Below, piece by piece: positions 16,654-26,111 of a stretch of 64,000 bases of DNA. The position numbers and the translations under genes are program-made. The DNA is from JBAXTE01 sp964653595 (GTDB lineage: Bacteria; Bacteroidota; Bacteroidia; Bacteroidales; WCHB1-69): positions 1 to 64,000 of the forward strand of contig CAZZHH010000016.1 in NCBI GenBank assembly GCA_964653595.1, in the 5' to 3' direction. The notes under the pieces were generated by a model, which worked only from the letters and a program-made list of their open reading frames with translations, was not told the origin of the DNA and made no database searches. Within the stretch, counting starts at the first letter, position 1. Every line of letters begins with the position of its first letter.

Positions 16654-16896
16654 ATGAGTAGAATAATTGAGTGGTTTTTATATCCCATCAAGATAATCTT
16701 TTTGTTTATAATTAAGTTTTACCAATTGGTAATTTCTCCACTTACACCCCCCTCGTGTAGGTACACTCCTTCTTGTTCGGCATACAGTGCTCAGGCAATC
16801 AAAAAACATGGACCGATAAAAGGGGGATGGTTTGCCATAAAAAGAATATTATCGTGCAACCCATGGGGTGGAAGTGGTTATGATCCCGTTCCATAA
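16654..16896 (+). CDS. yidD: Membrane protein insertion efficiency factor YidD
   Basis: 80 residues from the ATG at 16654; an in-frame TTG at 16633 is less likely. The family core is unmistakable: FYQLVISPLTPPSCRYTPSCSAYSAQAIKKHG with its three conserved Cys, then GGWFAIKRILSCNPWGGSGYDPVP. It is a small amphipathic inner-membrane-associated protein that helps YidC-dependent insertion. The gene overlaps the longest frame of the next protease gene, but not the start I prefer for that gene. Confidence 0.94.
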   Translation: MSRIIEWFLYPIKIIFLFIIKFYQLVISPLTPPSCRYTPSCSAYSAQAIKKHGPIKGGWFAIKRILSCNPWGGSGYDPVP

Positions 16897-16927
16897 AATC
16901 AAATTCAAAACGACAAAAAAACATCAA

Positions 16928-18598
16928 ATGAAAATATTAAAATCATTATCTTCTACTAAAAAAAGAGTACTTCTTTTCATTTCCATTGTAATTATTGGGT
17001 GGGGCGGAACTTCGTTTATTGATCAGGATTTCGAAATTGCCAAACAGATCGATATTTTTGCATCCGTATTGCGCGAGTTAAATGCTAATTATGTAGATGA
17101 TATTAACCCCGGAGACCTAGTAAAAACTGCTATCGATGAAATGTTAAAATCTCTCGATCCATATACTGTTTACTATCCCGAAAGCGATTTAGAAGAATTT
17201 AAACTACTTACAACAGGTCAATACGGAGGAATAGGATCCATGATTCAAATACAAGGGGATTATGTAGTGGTTAGCGACCCTTATGAGAACTCACCTGCAC
17301 AAAAAGCGGGACTCAAAGCAGGCGATAAAATTATTGAAATTAACGGGAAAAGTGCTAAAGGAAAAACCACGAGTGAGGTGAGCGCAGCTCTAAAAGGGCA
17401 ACCAGGCACAACTGTAAAAATTCTAATTCAATCGTATGGCGAAACTGCCACTGTAGAAAAAACAATCACTCGTGAAGAGATTAAACTTCCCAACATCCCA
17501 TACGCAGAAAAAGTCGCCGACGACATTGCTTATATCAATTTATCCCAATTTACCGAAAATGCATCTAAAGAAGTCAAAGAAGCGTTTTTAAGACAAAAAA
17601 AAGAGGGTGCTAAATCGCTAATTTTAGATTTAAGAGGAAATGGTGGTGGACTTTTACAAGAGGCCGTGTTAATAATGAACATCTTTGTTGACAAAAACAA
17701 CACCATTGTGAGCACCAAAGGGAAGTTAAAAGAAAAAAACTTTGATCATAAAACCATTTTCCCTGCTATTGACACTGAAATTCCAATAGTAGTCCTAGTT
17801 GATGAGTCTAGTGCTTCTGCATCAGAAATTGTGGCTGGTTCGTTTCAAGATTTAGACCGTGGCGTTATCATTGGAAAAAGAACATTTGGCAAAGGCTTAG
17901 TCCAAAACATAGTTCCTCTCTCCTACAACACACGAATGAAAGTAACCATCTCGAAATATTTTATTCCTAGTGGCAGATGTATTCAAGCCATTGACTATGG
18001 AGATAAATCGGAGGGTAAAAACCACAAGAAAGTATCTGATTCTACCTATGTAGCATATAAAACAAAAAACGGACGATTAGTATATGATAAAGGAGGAATT
18101 GAGCCAGATATAACCACTCCCAATCCCAAAAGTATCCCTGTAGTTGGAAGTTTGTATGTTAACAACTTGTTTTTCGATTTTGCTAATCATTTTGCTAAAA
18201 ACAACAAAACAATTCCTACCCCTAAAAAATTTATAATCACAGAAGATATTTATCAACAGTTTGTGTCGTTCGTAAAACAGAAAAAAGAGATTCAATATAC
18301 TACCCAAACTGAAAAAACACTTGCTTCTTTAAAAACGTTAGCAGAAGATGAACAATATTATAACGCTATAAGTGAAGAATTTACTAGATTGCAAAAAAAA
18401 TTATCCTTGGAGAAAGAACAAGATTTGACAAAATATAAAAAAGAGATTTGCACCATTCTTAGATCCGAAATAGTAAGTCGTTACTATTATCAAAAAGGAC
18501 AAATAGAAGTGATGCTTTCAGATGATCCAGAATTACAAAAAGCAGTTGAAATTCTTCATGAGTCCCGTAAATACAAGGAAATTCTAAAAATAAAATAA
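16928..18598 (+). CDS. S41-family C-terminal processing protease (Ctp/Prc type)
   Basis: 556 residues from the ATG at 16928; a longer frame from 16868 overlaps yidD and lacks the signal anchor at its N-terminus. An N-terminal membrane anchor (KKRVLLFISIVIIGWGG) places it in the periplasm. A PDZ domain covers about 85-165 (GGIGSMIQIQGDYVVVSDP, SPAQKAGLKAGDKIIEINGK). The S41 catalytic domain has LDLRGNGGGLLQEAV, the nucleophile Ser in DESSASASEIVAG and the general-base Lys in GKRTFGKGLVQ. The C-terminal region (about 390-556) is helical and charged, as in Bacteroidota tail-specific proteases. It cleaves C-termini of periplasmic proteins; substrates are unknown. Confidence 0.92.
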   Translation: MKILKSLSSTKKRVLLFISIVIIGWGGTSFIDQDFEIAKQIDIFASVLRELNANYVDDINPGDLVKTAIDEMLKSLDPYTVYYPESDLEEFKLLTTGQYGGIGSMIQIQGDYVVVSDPYENSPAQKAGLKAGDKIIEINGKSAKGKTTSEVSAALKGQPGTTVKILIQSYGETATVEKTITREEIKLPNIPYAEKVADDIAYINLSQFTENASKEVKEAFLRQKKEGAKSLILDLRGNGGGLLQEAVLIMNIFVDKNNTIVSTKGKLKEKNFDHKTIFPAIDTEIPIVVLVDESSASASEIVAGSFQDLDRGVIIGKRTFGKGLVQNIVPLSYNTRMKVTISKYFIPSGRCIQAIDYGDKSEGKNHKKVSDSTYVAYKTKNGRLVYDKGGIEPDITTPNPKSIPVVGSLYVNNLFFDFANHFAKNNKTIPTPKKFIITEDIYQQFVSFVKQKKEIQYTTQTEKTLASLKTLAEDEQYYNAISEEFTRLQKKLSLEKEQDLTKYKKEICTILRSEIVSRYYYQKGQIEVMLSDDPELQKAVEILHESRKYKEILKIK

Positions 18599-18689
18599 GA
18601 ATGACCCTTTTTGTATTGAACTTCCATTTTGTACAATAATTACTTGAAACTCTCGTTTGAAAAAACAGGGTTAAATTAAACTTTTTATT

Positions 18690-20291
18690 TTGAAAATAGA
18701 CATACTCAGGCATCGAATTTTTCTCTTTGGGGTAATATTATTGGCTATCTCTTTACCTACATCGAAATTTGGCATGAGCATCTCCCAAATGATACTTGCG
18801 GCCAATTGGCTAATTGACAAAGATTTAATACAAAAACTAAACGCATTTATTCGCAATAAAGTAGCTTTAAGTTTTTCACTCCTGTTTTTTGTACATACTG
18901 TTTGGCTTGCGAATACAATCAATTTCGAATATGCAATGCTTGATTTGAGAATCAAATCTCCAATTTTAATATTGGCAATCATCTTTTCAACCACTCCTTC
19001 CCTTACAATTAAAGAGTTTAAAACCGTTTTAGTATTACATGTATTATCGGTATTGTTAATGAGTATGATTGGGTTTTACATTTATTATTTCGAAAACCCT
19101 ACCGATTTTAGAGACATTTCGCCGTTTATTTCACATATCCGGTTATCGTTAAATGTCTGTATTGCCATCTTTACCTTAGTTTATTTTATTTTTCACACAC
19201 AAGATATCTTTTTTAAAACAAAATATATTTTATTTGCCAGCAAGTTTGTTATCCTATCTCTTATATTCTGGTTTTTAAACTTCCTCTCTCTCTTACAATC
19301 CGCAACGGGGATTTTTTTATTTATATTTGTCGGGTTAGTTTTAATCTTAAAATATATCATTCAAAAAGAGATCTCTAAAAAATCTAAAATCACCTTATTA
19401 TCCTTAATTCTACTCATCCCATTGTTTCTCGTTGGATTTATTTACATCTCGTTTAAAACGTACATGTATCGCCCACCTGTAAACATAGAATCGCTTGAAA
19501 AGACAACTCCCTATGGCGAAACATACCGCCATGACACTATTTTTTTCACCACTGAGAATCAACAATGGATTGGATTATATTTATGCGAATCGGAACTTGA
19601 AAAAGCATGGAACCAGAGAAGCAATATGAAGTATAACTCCAAAGATGAAAGAGGAAATATTATCAATTATACCCTAATACGTTACCTCACATCTATGAAT
19701 CTTAGAAAAGATAGAGATGGGGTAAACGCATTATCCAAAGAGGATATTTCAAACATCGAAAAAGGAATAGCGAATAAAAACTACACCAGAGGTATTGGAA
19801 TAAAGCATAGGCTTCATAAGCTTTATTGGGAATATTTAATGAATAAAACGAATGGAGACATAAAAGGACACAGCATGTTTCAACGCTTAGAACTTTGGAA
19901 AACTTCTGTTGAAATTTTGAAAAAAAACTGGCTATTTGGTGCTGGAACTGGAGATGTGCCAGATGTTTTTAAGCAAGAATTAATGGAGAAAAACTCTCCT
20001 TTAAAAGAGACGAGAATGCGAAGCCACAATCAATATTTATCCCTTTTTATTGCTTTTGGTATTTTCGGTTTTTTACTTTGCTTATTCTCTTTTATATATC
20101 CATTTTTTAAAACAAAACAGTTTTTTGACTATTTTTGTATGGTTTTTCTAATTGTATTTTTTGTGTCCATGATTACAGAAGATACAATTGAGTCTCAAGA
20201 TGGAGTTACTTTTTATGCGTTTTTCTCATCACTTTATCTTTTTTTAAAACCACTTAATAGAGAACAATTTAACAACAAAACGAATGATTAG
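18690..20291 (+). CDS. O-antigen ligase family protein (Wzy_C)
   Basis: A 533-residue polytopic membrane protein with about ten hydrophobic segments. The large loop at about 260-410 ends in a Wzy_C-type motif (WLFGAGTGDVPDVFKQELM and RSHNQYLSLFIAFGIFGFLL), the periplasmic catalytic part of O-antigen ligases and polymerases. It probably joins or polymerises surface polysaccharide on the outer face of the inner membrane. The start is a TTG at 18690; the first ATG in frame would remove most of the first membrane helix, so I kept the TTG. It overlaps cdd by 8 bases and precedes a glycosyltransferase, consistent with surface polysaccharide work. Confidence 0.8.
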   Translation: MKIDILRHRIFLFGVILLAISLPTSKFGMSISQMILAANWLIDKDLIQKLNAFIRNKVALSFSLLFFVHTVWLANTINFEYAMLDLRIKSPILILAIIFSTTPSLTIKEFKTVLVLHVLSVLLMSMIGFYIYYFENPTDFRDISPFISHIRLSLNVCIAIFTLVYFIFHTQDIFFKTKYILFASKFVILSLIFWFLNFLSLLQSATGIFLFIFVGLVLILKYIIQKEISKKSKITLLSLILLIPLFLVGFIYISFKTYMYRPPVNIESLEKTTPYGETYRHDTIFFTTENQQWIGLYLCESELEKAWNQRSNMKYNSKDERGNIINYTLIRYLTSMNLRKDRDGVNALSKEDISNIEKGIANKNYTRGIGIKHRLHKLYWEYLMNKTNGDIKGHSMFQRLELWKTSVEILKKNWLFGAGTGDVPDVFKQELMEKNSPLKETRMRSHNQYLSLFIAFGIFGFLLCLFSFIYPFFKTKQFFDYFCMVFLIVFFVSMITEDTIESQDGVTFYAFFSSLYLFLKPLNREQFNNKTND

Positions 20292-20766
20292 GACAAAAAA
20301 TATTGAATATAAAGAATTCAAAACCAGAGAAGAGTTAGATGAATTAGATCGAAATCTTCTACAAAAAGCAACCGAGGCTTCTCAAAGTGCATACGCTCCA
20401 TATTCCGAATTCAGAGTGGGAGCAGCTTTGTTGTTAGAAAATGGGGAGATTGTAACAGGAAACAACCAAGAAAACGCTGCATATCCTTCGGGTTTATGCG
20501 CCGAAAGAGTTGCTATGTTTTATGCATCCGCAAAATATCCAAATGTTTCTTTTAAAGCCATAGCAATTACCGCTAACAGTGATAAAATTATGATCAGCGA
20601 TCCAGTTTCGCCATGTGGAGCTTGTCGTCAGGTGATGAAAGAATACGAAGTCCTTTCTAAAAATCCAATAAAAGTAATATTAGCAGGTCAAACTGGTGCC
20701 GTATACATCATAGAGAGCGTGAACGATCTACTTCCTTTTGGTTTTGGACCAAACAATATAAAATAA
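20284..20766 (+). CDS. cdd: Cytidine deaminase
   Basis: A 160-residue zinc enzyme that deaminates cytidine and deoxycytidine in pyrimidine salvage. The active site is visible as GLCAERVAMF (zinc Cys and catalytic Glu) and SPCGACRQVMKE (two zinc Cys), with substrate-binding FRVGAALLLENGEIVTGNNQENAAYP. The three-Cys zinc site is the tetrameric type. It is translationally coupled to the upstream ligase gene (8-base overlap), although no functional link is apparent. Confidence 0.95.
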   Translation: MIRTKNIEYKEFKTREELDELDRNLLQKATEASQSAYAPYSEFRVGAALLLENGEIVTGNNQENAAYPSGLCAERVAMFYASAKYPNVSFKAIAITANSDKIMISDPVSPCGACRQVMKEYEVLSKNPIKVILAGQTGAVYIIESVNDLLPFGFGPNNIK

Positions 20767-20813
20767 CCGGTTCTGCTTTTTGTAATGCTTCTTTATAAAT
20801 AAAATGTAACAGC

Positions 20814-21788
20814 ATGGGTTTTAGTATTTCGGTTGTCATTCCAAATTATAATGGTAGATCTCTTTTAGAACAGAATATACCACTTGTCATAAATGCACTA
20901 GAAACATCTAATATCCATGACTATGAAATTATCATTCCCGATGATAATTCTGTCGACGATTCAGTATCCTTTCTCAAAAACAGTTATCCTCAAATTGAGG
21001 TAATTGAAAGTACAAAAAATTGTGGATTTTCGGGAAATACAAACAAAGGCATTTATGCTGCCAGTAAAGATTTGATATTCATTTTAAACTCTGATGTACA
21101 ACTTACTCCTTTCTATTTTACAACCCTATTGCCTTATTTCAATTCTCCAGACACGTTTGGAGTGTGTGGAAGAATTACATCTATGGATGGTGACAAAATT
21201 CAAGATGGTGCAAAATATCCAGAATATAGCTTTTCCAATATCATTTCGACCAAAAATTATATTTCCAAGACACAGTATTCGCTACCAACGCTCTTTATGT
21301 CGGGCGCAAATGCACTTATAGACAGAGAAAAGTTGCTGAAAATGGGTGGTTTTAATGAACTATTTAATCCATATTATTCTGAAGACGTAGATCTGGGACT
21401 TAGAGCGTGGAGATTGGGTTATAAAATTTACTATGATCATAGAGCAATATGCAAACATCCAAATTCGGAAACGATAAAAAAAGAACCATCAAAAAAAGTA
21501 AAAATAATCTCAAAAAGAAATAAACTGTATGTCCATTTTCTTCATCTCTATGGAGTAGAATTATTCTTTTTCATATTAAAAACCACCCTAAAATATTTGT
21601 TTAGGTTATTGGTTTTTGATTTTAAATTTGCAAAATCTTATCATCTTTTTATAAAAAATATTGCTCCATTAATCCGTATCAAAAAAGAGTTTGAAAAATC
21701 AAAAAAAGGATTACAACTTCAAACAATCCTAGAAGTAGTGCACTATATAAAATCAGAAATTAAGGATAAAGACATAATTAAGTTTTAA
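20814..21788 (+). CDS. Family 2 glycosyltransferase
   Basis: 324 residues. The GT-A fold is shown by SVVIPNYNGRSLLEQNIP at the N-terminus, the nucleotide-binding DDNSVDDSVSF, the DXD-like LNSDVQLTP and the acceptor-side SEDVDLGLRAWRLGYKIYYD. A C-terminal hydrophobic stretch (ELFFFILKTTLKYLFRLLVF) and basic tail probably attach it to the inner membrane. It would transfer a sugar from a nucleotide sugar onto a lipid-linked glycan. The rhamnosyltransferase-like architecture and the nearby O-antigen ligase suggest surface polysaccharide, but the sugar cannot be told. Confidence 0.9.
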   Translation: MGFSISVVIPNYNGRSLLEQNIPLVINALETSNIHDYEIIIPDDNSVDDSVSFLKNSYPQIEVIESTKNCGFSGNTNKGIYAASKDLIFILNSDVQLTPFYFTTLLPYFNSPDTFGVCGRITSMDGDKIQDGAKYPEYSFSNIISTKNYISKTQYSLPTLFMSGANALIDREKLLKMGGFNELFNPYYSEDVDLGLRAWRLGYKIYYDHRAICKHPNSETIKKEPSKKVKIISKRNKLYVHFLHLYGVELFFFILKTTLKYLFRLLVFDFKFAKSYHLFIKNIAPLIRIKKEFEKSKKGLQLQTILEVVHYIKSEIKDKDIIKF

Positions 21789-21887
21789 AAATACACTTCT
21801 TTTATCGTTAAAAACAAATTGAATTTTTTAATATCTATCGTAAAACCCGTCAAGAAATCATTCACTTCTTCTTTAAACTGTTGGCAT

Positions 21888-21895
21888 TATCTTTG
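21888..21895 (+). promoter_or_regulatory. -7 promoter element (TATCTTTG) of the 21985-25500 cluster
   Basis: A consensus match 90 bases before the ATG at 21985. The three following genes have no terminator between them. Confidence 0.6.
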
Positions 21896-21984
21896 TAAAA
21901 GCCTAAATCTTTTTTGATATTCAAAAAATATTTGTAATTTTAAAACCTTTTAATTCTCAAAATTCAAAACTTAATATAAAGATT

Positions 21985-23061
21985 ATGAAGAACAAATACA
22001 CAATTTTTACAAATCAATTATTATCCATCATCCTCGTGATTGGATTGATTTGCTCGATGTCGACAGTTAATGCTCAAAAAACCAAAACAACAGTTTCGGA
22101 AAAGAGCAAACCCACAAAAGTTAAAGTAGAAAAAAAGCCAATCAGCGAAACCTCTACCAAACCCATACAAATGGGCAAAGACAAAAAACCAAAAACTCCC
22201 GTAAAATTTGAAAAAGATTCTATTACAATAGGGAAAGGAGAATCGGCAATAACTATTCCTGTAGAACCCGTTGTAGATAATTTACCAAAAGGAAAAGTAG
22301 ACTGGACCAACCAATTTATTGAAGCAAAAGGAGAATCGGTAATCGACACAGAGCGTTTTAAAAACCCTGCGCAAGCCAAATTGATGGCAAAAAGAGGAGC
22401 AATTGTGGATGCTCAACGCAATTTATTAGAGATAACAAAGGGAGTTCAGGTTACTTCTGAAACTAAGGTACAAGATTTAATTACCACTTCCGATTATATC
22501 TATTCAAGAGTGGATGGTGTAATAAAAAATGCACAACAAGTGGGTGAAGCAATAGAAAAAGATGGAGTAATTCAAGTAACTATGCGCATCCCTATTTATG
22601 ATCAAAAAGGGCTAGCACCTGTTCTTCACGAACAAGCGGTTAAAAAAATGAGCTCGATGGGTTCAATTAAGCCGATAACGAATGAAACTTCTGAAGAAAC
22701 CCAACCAGCCAATAGCATAAACGAAATTACGGATATGAGCAATCTTGTTTTCAACCTTAATGGGAAAAAATATGACCCATCCATGTTCCCTGTGGTAATG
22801 GATGAAAACAACAACATTTTACTTGACTACAGCAAAATCTATGATCCCAAAAAAGGAAAGTTCCCAAAAATTGTATCTGCCGGTAAATCAATTTTAGAAG
22901 CATTTGGTGTGAAAAAAGGAGTTGAAGTTCTCAACGTAATTGAGTCTGCAGATGGAAAAATTAAAATTGACACATCCAAAGTTAAAAACAAAATTAATTG
23001 GGCAAAAATTGGCAACGTAGCTGCAACTATAGGTAAATTTGCTTTAGCACTAGTCTTATAA
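21985..23061 (+). CDS. Exported protein with LPP20-like domain
   Basis: 358 residues. The signal peptide ends in NAQ near residue 31. A Lys/Thr/Pro-rich stretch (about 32-90) precedes an LPP20/FlgT-N-like domain (about 98-215) with the helix NPAQAKLMAKRGAIVDAQRNLLE and strand GVIQVTMRIPI. The C-terminal part (about 250-358) contains GKKYDPSMFPVVMDENNNILLDYSKIYDP, which resembles the end of some Bacteroidota LPP20-family proteins and suggests a regulated second domain. The central domain matches the next gene's N-terminus (both have SETKV and an SD-I-G-I spacing), so the two proteins are related. Cell-envelope location is inferred from the signal peptide. Function is unknown. Confidence 0.75.
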   Translation: MKNKYTIFTNQLLSIILVIGLICSMSTVNAQKTKTTVSEKSKPTKVKVEKKPISETSTKPIQMGKDKKPKTPVKFEKDSITIGKGESAITIPVEPVVDNLPKGKVDWTNQFIEAKGESVIDTERFKNPAQAKLMAKRGAIVDAQRNLLEITKGVQVTSETKVQDLITTSDYIYSRVDGVIKNAQQVGEAIEKDGVIQVTMRIPIYDQKGLAPVLHEQAVKKMSSMGSIKPITNETSEETQPANSINEITDMSNLVFNLNGKKYDPSMFPVVMDENNNILLDYSKIYDPKKGKFPKIVSAGKSILEAFGVKKGVEVLNVIESADGKIKIDTSKVKNKINWAKIGNVAATIGKFALALVL

Positions 23062-23154
23062 TATTGTAAATTGTTCGAATAATTAGAGTAAATAATATGC
23101 AATTAGAGTCTCCTTGTGACATAAAATTGCTCAAACACTAAAATTTAAATACGT

Positions 23155-24453
23155 ATGAAAAAAATATCTGTATTCCTATTTTTAATTTTCTCAACATTCG
23201 CTATTTGGGCTCAAGAAACAACAACTGTTGAGGTAAAAGGCGAAGGATTAAAGCGAGAAGATGCTATTCAAGACGCATTAAGAGCAGCAGTTGGTCAAGC
23301 TGTGGGAGTTGCAGTTTCCTCCGAAACAAAAGTAGAGAATTTCATGGTTCTATCAGATGCAATATCTACCAAAACGGAAGGATACATTGCTAGTTATAAG
23401 GTAATCAAAGAGACTCCATTTCCCGATCGTTTTGAAGTGGTTGTAAGCGCTGTTGTTAGCCTTAATCCTCTAAAAGCGGACATAAATCTTCTTTCCAAAT
23501 CCATAGGAGGAGTTCGTTTCCTTGTTATGTATGATCCTCGCAATATTGCGAAAGAAGAAATTGAAAACTATGATTACGTAACAGAAAGGATAAACGAAGC
23601 TCTTTCTAAACGAAAATATAGATACATCGAAAAATCACGTTTTGATATTTTAAAAAAAGAGTCTCAAGGCATAGCGCAAGAATCTGGCGATATGAAAGAG
23701 GAGACCTATGTTCAAAACATTGGATTTAAAGCTGACGCGCAATTTATCATTAAAATAAGCAAAATAAGCATTGTTACCAAAAGTGAGGCATTCGATACTC
23801 GCAACTCTTCTAAAGTGATTATCGAAGCAAAAGCATACGACAATTGTACTGCAGAAGGATTGGGAACAATTATCATGGAAAGCAATTGGAATAGTTCACG
23901 AGAAGCAAAAGGTGCTTTAATTTCTTCCATTACGCAAGGGGTAAACGACAACATCGATAAATTGCTAGGTGTTTTTAATACATACATTGGAGATTGGGTA
24001 AACAACGGAACTCCTTTTGAACTAAGATTTTATGCTTCAGGTTCGTTCCGCGACTTTCGTGATTTAAGAAATAAACTGAAAGGTGATTCAAATTTTGGGG
24101 GTCAACTAGAAATAGTCTCTTTTGATAATTTTTCGAAACTGAATTGTACTTTTAAGAAAAAACCTGATGAATTGGCGGATGCCGTGTTAGATTATGCGGA
24201 TCAAGTGCCATATTTTAAAGACAAAAGAATGGACGTTAGACTAATTTATGGTCGTCAAATTTCGTTTGCACCTCAAAATCAAAAGGTACCCGAATTAGAC
24301 AATGCTTCTATGGCTCAACCCGAAAAAAACACGACTACCACAAAAGATGTCCCCAATGGAGAGAAGGTGGTTAAAACCCCAGTAAATAAAGCTCCTGTTA
24401 AAACTCCGACAAAAACCACTACAAAAAAACCAGCAGTTAAAAAAGGCAAATAA
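23155..24453 (+). CDS. Exported FlgT-N/DUF6175-like protein
   Basis: 432 residues with a signal peptide (MKKISVFLFLIFSTFAIWA|QET). The N-terminal domain (about 20-110) has VKGEGLKREDAIQDALRAAVGQAVG, as in FlgT-N and LPP20 proteins. A second domain (about 115-250) shows VRFLVMYDPRN and YRYIEKSRFDIL, a periplasmic TolB-N-like or DUF6175-like fold. Residues 260-375 form a third mixed domain. The tail is low-complexity Lys/Thr/Pro (VKTPTKTTTKKPAVKKGK). It sits 93 bases after a relative and 18 bases before a DUF4476 gene. I infer an envelope-associated protein. No flagellar genes are present. Confidence 0.72.
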   Translation: MKKISVFLFLIFSTFAIWAQETTTVEVKGEGLKREDAIQDALRAAVGQAVGVAVSSETKVENFMVLSDAISTKTEGYIASYKVIKETPFPDRFEVVVSAVVSLNPLKADINLLSKSIGGVRFLVMYDPRNIAKEEIENYDYVTERINEALSKRKYRYIEKSRFDILKKESQGIAQESGDMKEETYVQNIGFKADAQFIIKISKISIVTKSEAFDTRNSSKVIIEAKAYDNCTAEGLGTIIMESNWNSSREAKGALISSITQGVNDNIDKLLGVFNTYIGDWVNNGTPFELRFYASGSFRDFRDLRNKLKGDSNFGGQLEIVSFDNFSKLNCTFKKKPDELADAVLDYADQVPYFKDKRMDVRLIYGRQISFAPQNQKVPELDNASMAQPEKNTTTTKDVPNGEKVVKTPVNKAPVKTPTKTTTKKPAVKKGK

Positions 24454-24471
24454 TCAATAAAATATGAATGT

Positions 24472-25500
24472 ATGAAAAAGATAATAATCAGTAGTTTAGT
24501 TTTGTTTTTGGCTATAAATACCTTTGCTCAAGTTAAAGGAAGTTTGACCATATACTCAAAAGAGGGTGAAAAAATATGGGTTGTAAAAAATGGAATCAAA
24601 CAAAATAAAGAAGCAAATACGAGTGTAACCATAAAAGACATCACCGATAAATATTTTAAAATTAAAATTATAATAGACGACGAAGCAATGTCTACGGTTG
24701 ACAAATCGGTTCAAATGGTAGATGTAGATGATAAAATGTGTAATATTACCTATGAGTTACGGAAGAAAAAAAATGTATATGGATTGAACTTAATTAGTTG
24801 GGAACCAGCAGTTGCACATACTAATTCGAATCCTACTTCTACCACTTCAACACCTGTGAATCAAACGACGAAAATAGATGATTTTCAGCAAAATACTACC
24901 ATGGGCGAAACGGGTGTAACCCAAACAACTACTACAGGGGAAGTGCAAACAAACGTAAATATGGGACAAAATGGTGCAAACGTTTCTATTAATGATCCAG
25001 AGTTAGGTGTTAATTTCAACATGGGTGTTAATATCCCTGGTGGGCAAGGAGTAGTTACTTCAACCACCACAACTACTACCACCTCAAGTAGCACCAATAC
25101 AAATGTTACAAATAAGCCCTCAACTTCAACAGGGCCAATGAAACCAAAACCTCAACCAAAACCAACCACAGATGAGCGTCCAATTACCGAATTAAAACGT
25201 GGGTGCTACAAGGCAATGCCTCTTGCTGATTTTACAGAAGCAAAAGCCCAAGTACAAAAAGCAAGTTTTGCAGACGACAAATTACGTATTGCTAAACAGA
25301 TCACTCAAGCCAACTGCATGTCGGTAGCTCAAATTAAGGAGATTGCAAAATTGTTTAGTTTTGAAGACAATAAATTGGAATATGTCAAATTCGCTTACGA
25401 TTTTACCTTTGAACAAAACAAATATTATATGCTTAATGATATTTTTAGTTTTTCGAGTTCAAAAGAAGAGATGGACAACTTTTTAAACTCAAAGAGATAA
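24472..25500 (+). CDS. Exported DUF4476 protein
   Basis: 342 residues. The signal peptide (MKKIIISSLVLFLAINTFA|QVK) is followed by an N-terminal beta-rich domain (about 20-100; KGSLTIYSKEGEKIWVV) and a long Thr/Ser/Asn/Gln linker (about 115-225) with the run TTTTTTTSSSTNTN. The C-terminal domain (about 240-342) holds CYKAMPLADFTEAKAQVQKASFADDKLRIAKQ, the DUF4476 signature, with four short helices. DUF4476 is common in Bacteroidota secreted proteins and has no known function. The linker is coded by near-repetitive ACC/ACT triplets that could expand or contract. It ends the operon, followed by a clear terminator. Confidence 0.8.
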   Translation: MKKIIISSLVLFLAINTFAQVKGSLTIYSKEGEKIWVVKNGIKQNKEANTSVTIKDITDKYFKIKIIIDDEAMSTVDKSVQMVDVDDKMCNITYELRKKKNVYGLNLISWEPAVAHTNSNPTSTTSTPVNQTTKIDDFQQNTTMGETGVTQTTTTGEVQTNVNMGQNGANVSINDPELGVNFNMGVNIPGGQGVVTSTTTTTTTSSSTNTNVTNKPSTSTGPMKPKPQPKPTTDERPITELKRGCYKAMPLADFTEAKAQVQKASFADDKLRIAKQITQANCMSVAQIKEIAKLFSFEDNKLEYVKFAYDFTFEQNKYYMLNDIFSFSSSKEEMDNFLNSKR

Positions 25501-25573
25501 ACCTTTGAATGTTTTTTTTGAAAAAAAGAGTATGTTCTCTCATCGGATAGAATAATACATTCCTCCTACAAAC

Positions 25574-25605
25574 AAGGGTGAAAATTAAAATTTTCACCCT
25601 TTTTT
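25574..25605 (+). terminator. Intrinsic terminator of the LPP20/DUF4476 operon
   Basis: Stem AAGGGTGAAAA pairing with TTTTCACCCTT around a six-base loop, followed by TTTTT. It lies 73 bases after the DUF4476 stop. Confidence 0.9.
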
Positions 25606-25910
25606 GTATCCTTAAATCCAAAATCAGCGATACAATCGCTGAAACGATTAAATGTATATATATCCAATAGTTATGCACAAGCGTAGAAAGACAGAACCAC
25701 AGTGAAAAATTTGCTGCATAAAGAAAAAGAGGAAATGGAAACCCCGTCCACATTCAGGCACATTTGGCTGCCCTTACGCACAGGCGACCGCTTCGCAGCC
25801 AAAAGAGCCTTCATTTTGCCATTCCACATCTGACTGTTGATAATTCAGACACTTTTTATAATGAAATTTGATATAAAAAATCTATTTTAGCTGACTGACT
25901 ATTTTACGAC
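25606..25910. other. Left flank of the defence island
   Basis: No gene. Contains a small hairpin (TCAGCGAT-ACA-ATCGCTGA, 25624-25642) and the inverted repeat at 25763-25803. The segment 25740-25830 is GC-richer than its surroundings, with CGACCGCTTCGCAGCC, and looks like an attachment-type or cassette sequence. Confidence 0.55.
25763..25803. repeat. Inverted repeat at left edge of the island
   Basis: TTTGGCTGC (25763-25771) and GCAGCCAAA (25795-25803) form a perfect 9-base stem with a 23-base loop. There is no T run, so it is not an obvious terminator. It may mark the insertion boundary. Confidence 0.65.
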
Positions 25911-26111
25911 ATGAACAGAATAAAAGAAATTCTTGAAAAAAAAGGAATTAAGCAGACTTGGTTGGCTGAAAGACTTGGTAAAAGTTATAATGTTGTAAAT
26001 GGATATGTGCAAAACAGACAACAACCAAGATTAGAAGTGCTTTTCGAAATTGCAAAAATCCTTGATGTTGACCCGAAGGAATTAATTAAAACAGAAGACT
26101 GTAAAAAATGA
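25911..26111 (+). CDS. XRE-family HTH regulator
   Basis: A 66-residue single-domain helix-turn-helix protein. IKQTWLAERLGKSYNVVNGYVQNRQQPRLEVLFEIAKILDVDPKELI covers all helices of the Cro/C1-type fold (PF01381). It overlaps the helicase gene by 4 bases (ATGA), so it is translationally coupled. Small XRE proteins of this kind control many restriction-modification loci (C proteins), delaying effector expression until methylation is established. That role is inferred here from position. No operator could be assigned with confidence. Confidence 0.88.
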   Translation: MNRIKEILEKKGIKQTWLAERLGKSYNVVNGYVQNRQQPRLEVLFEIAKILDVDPKELIKTEDCKK

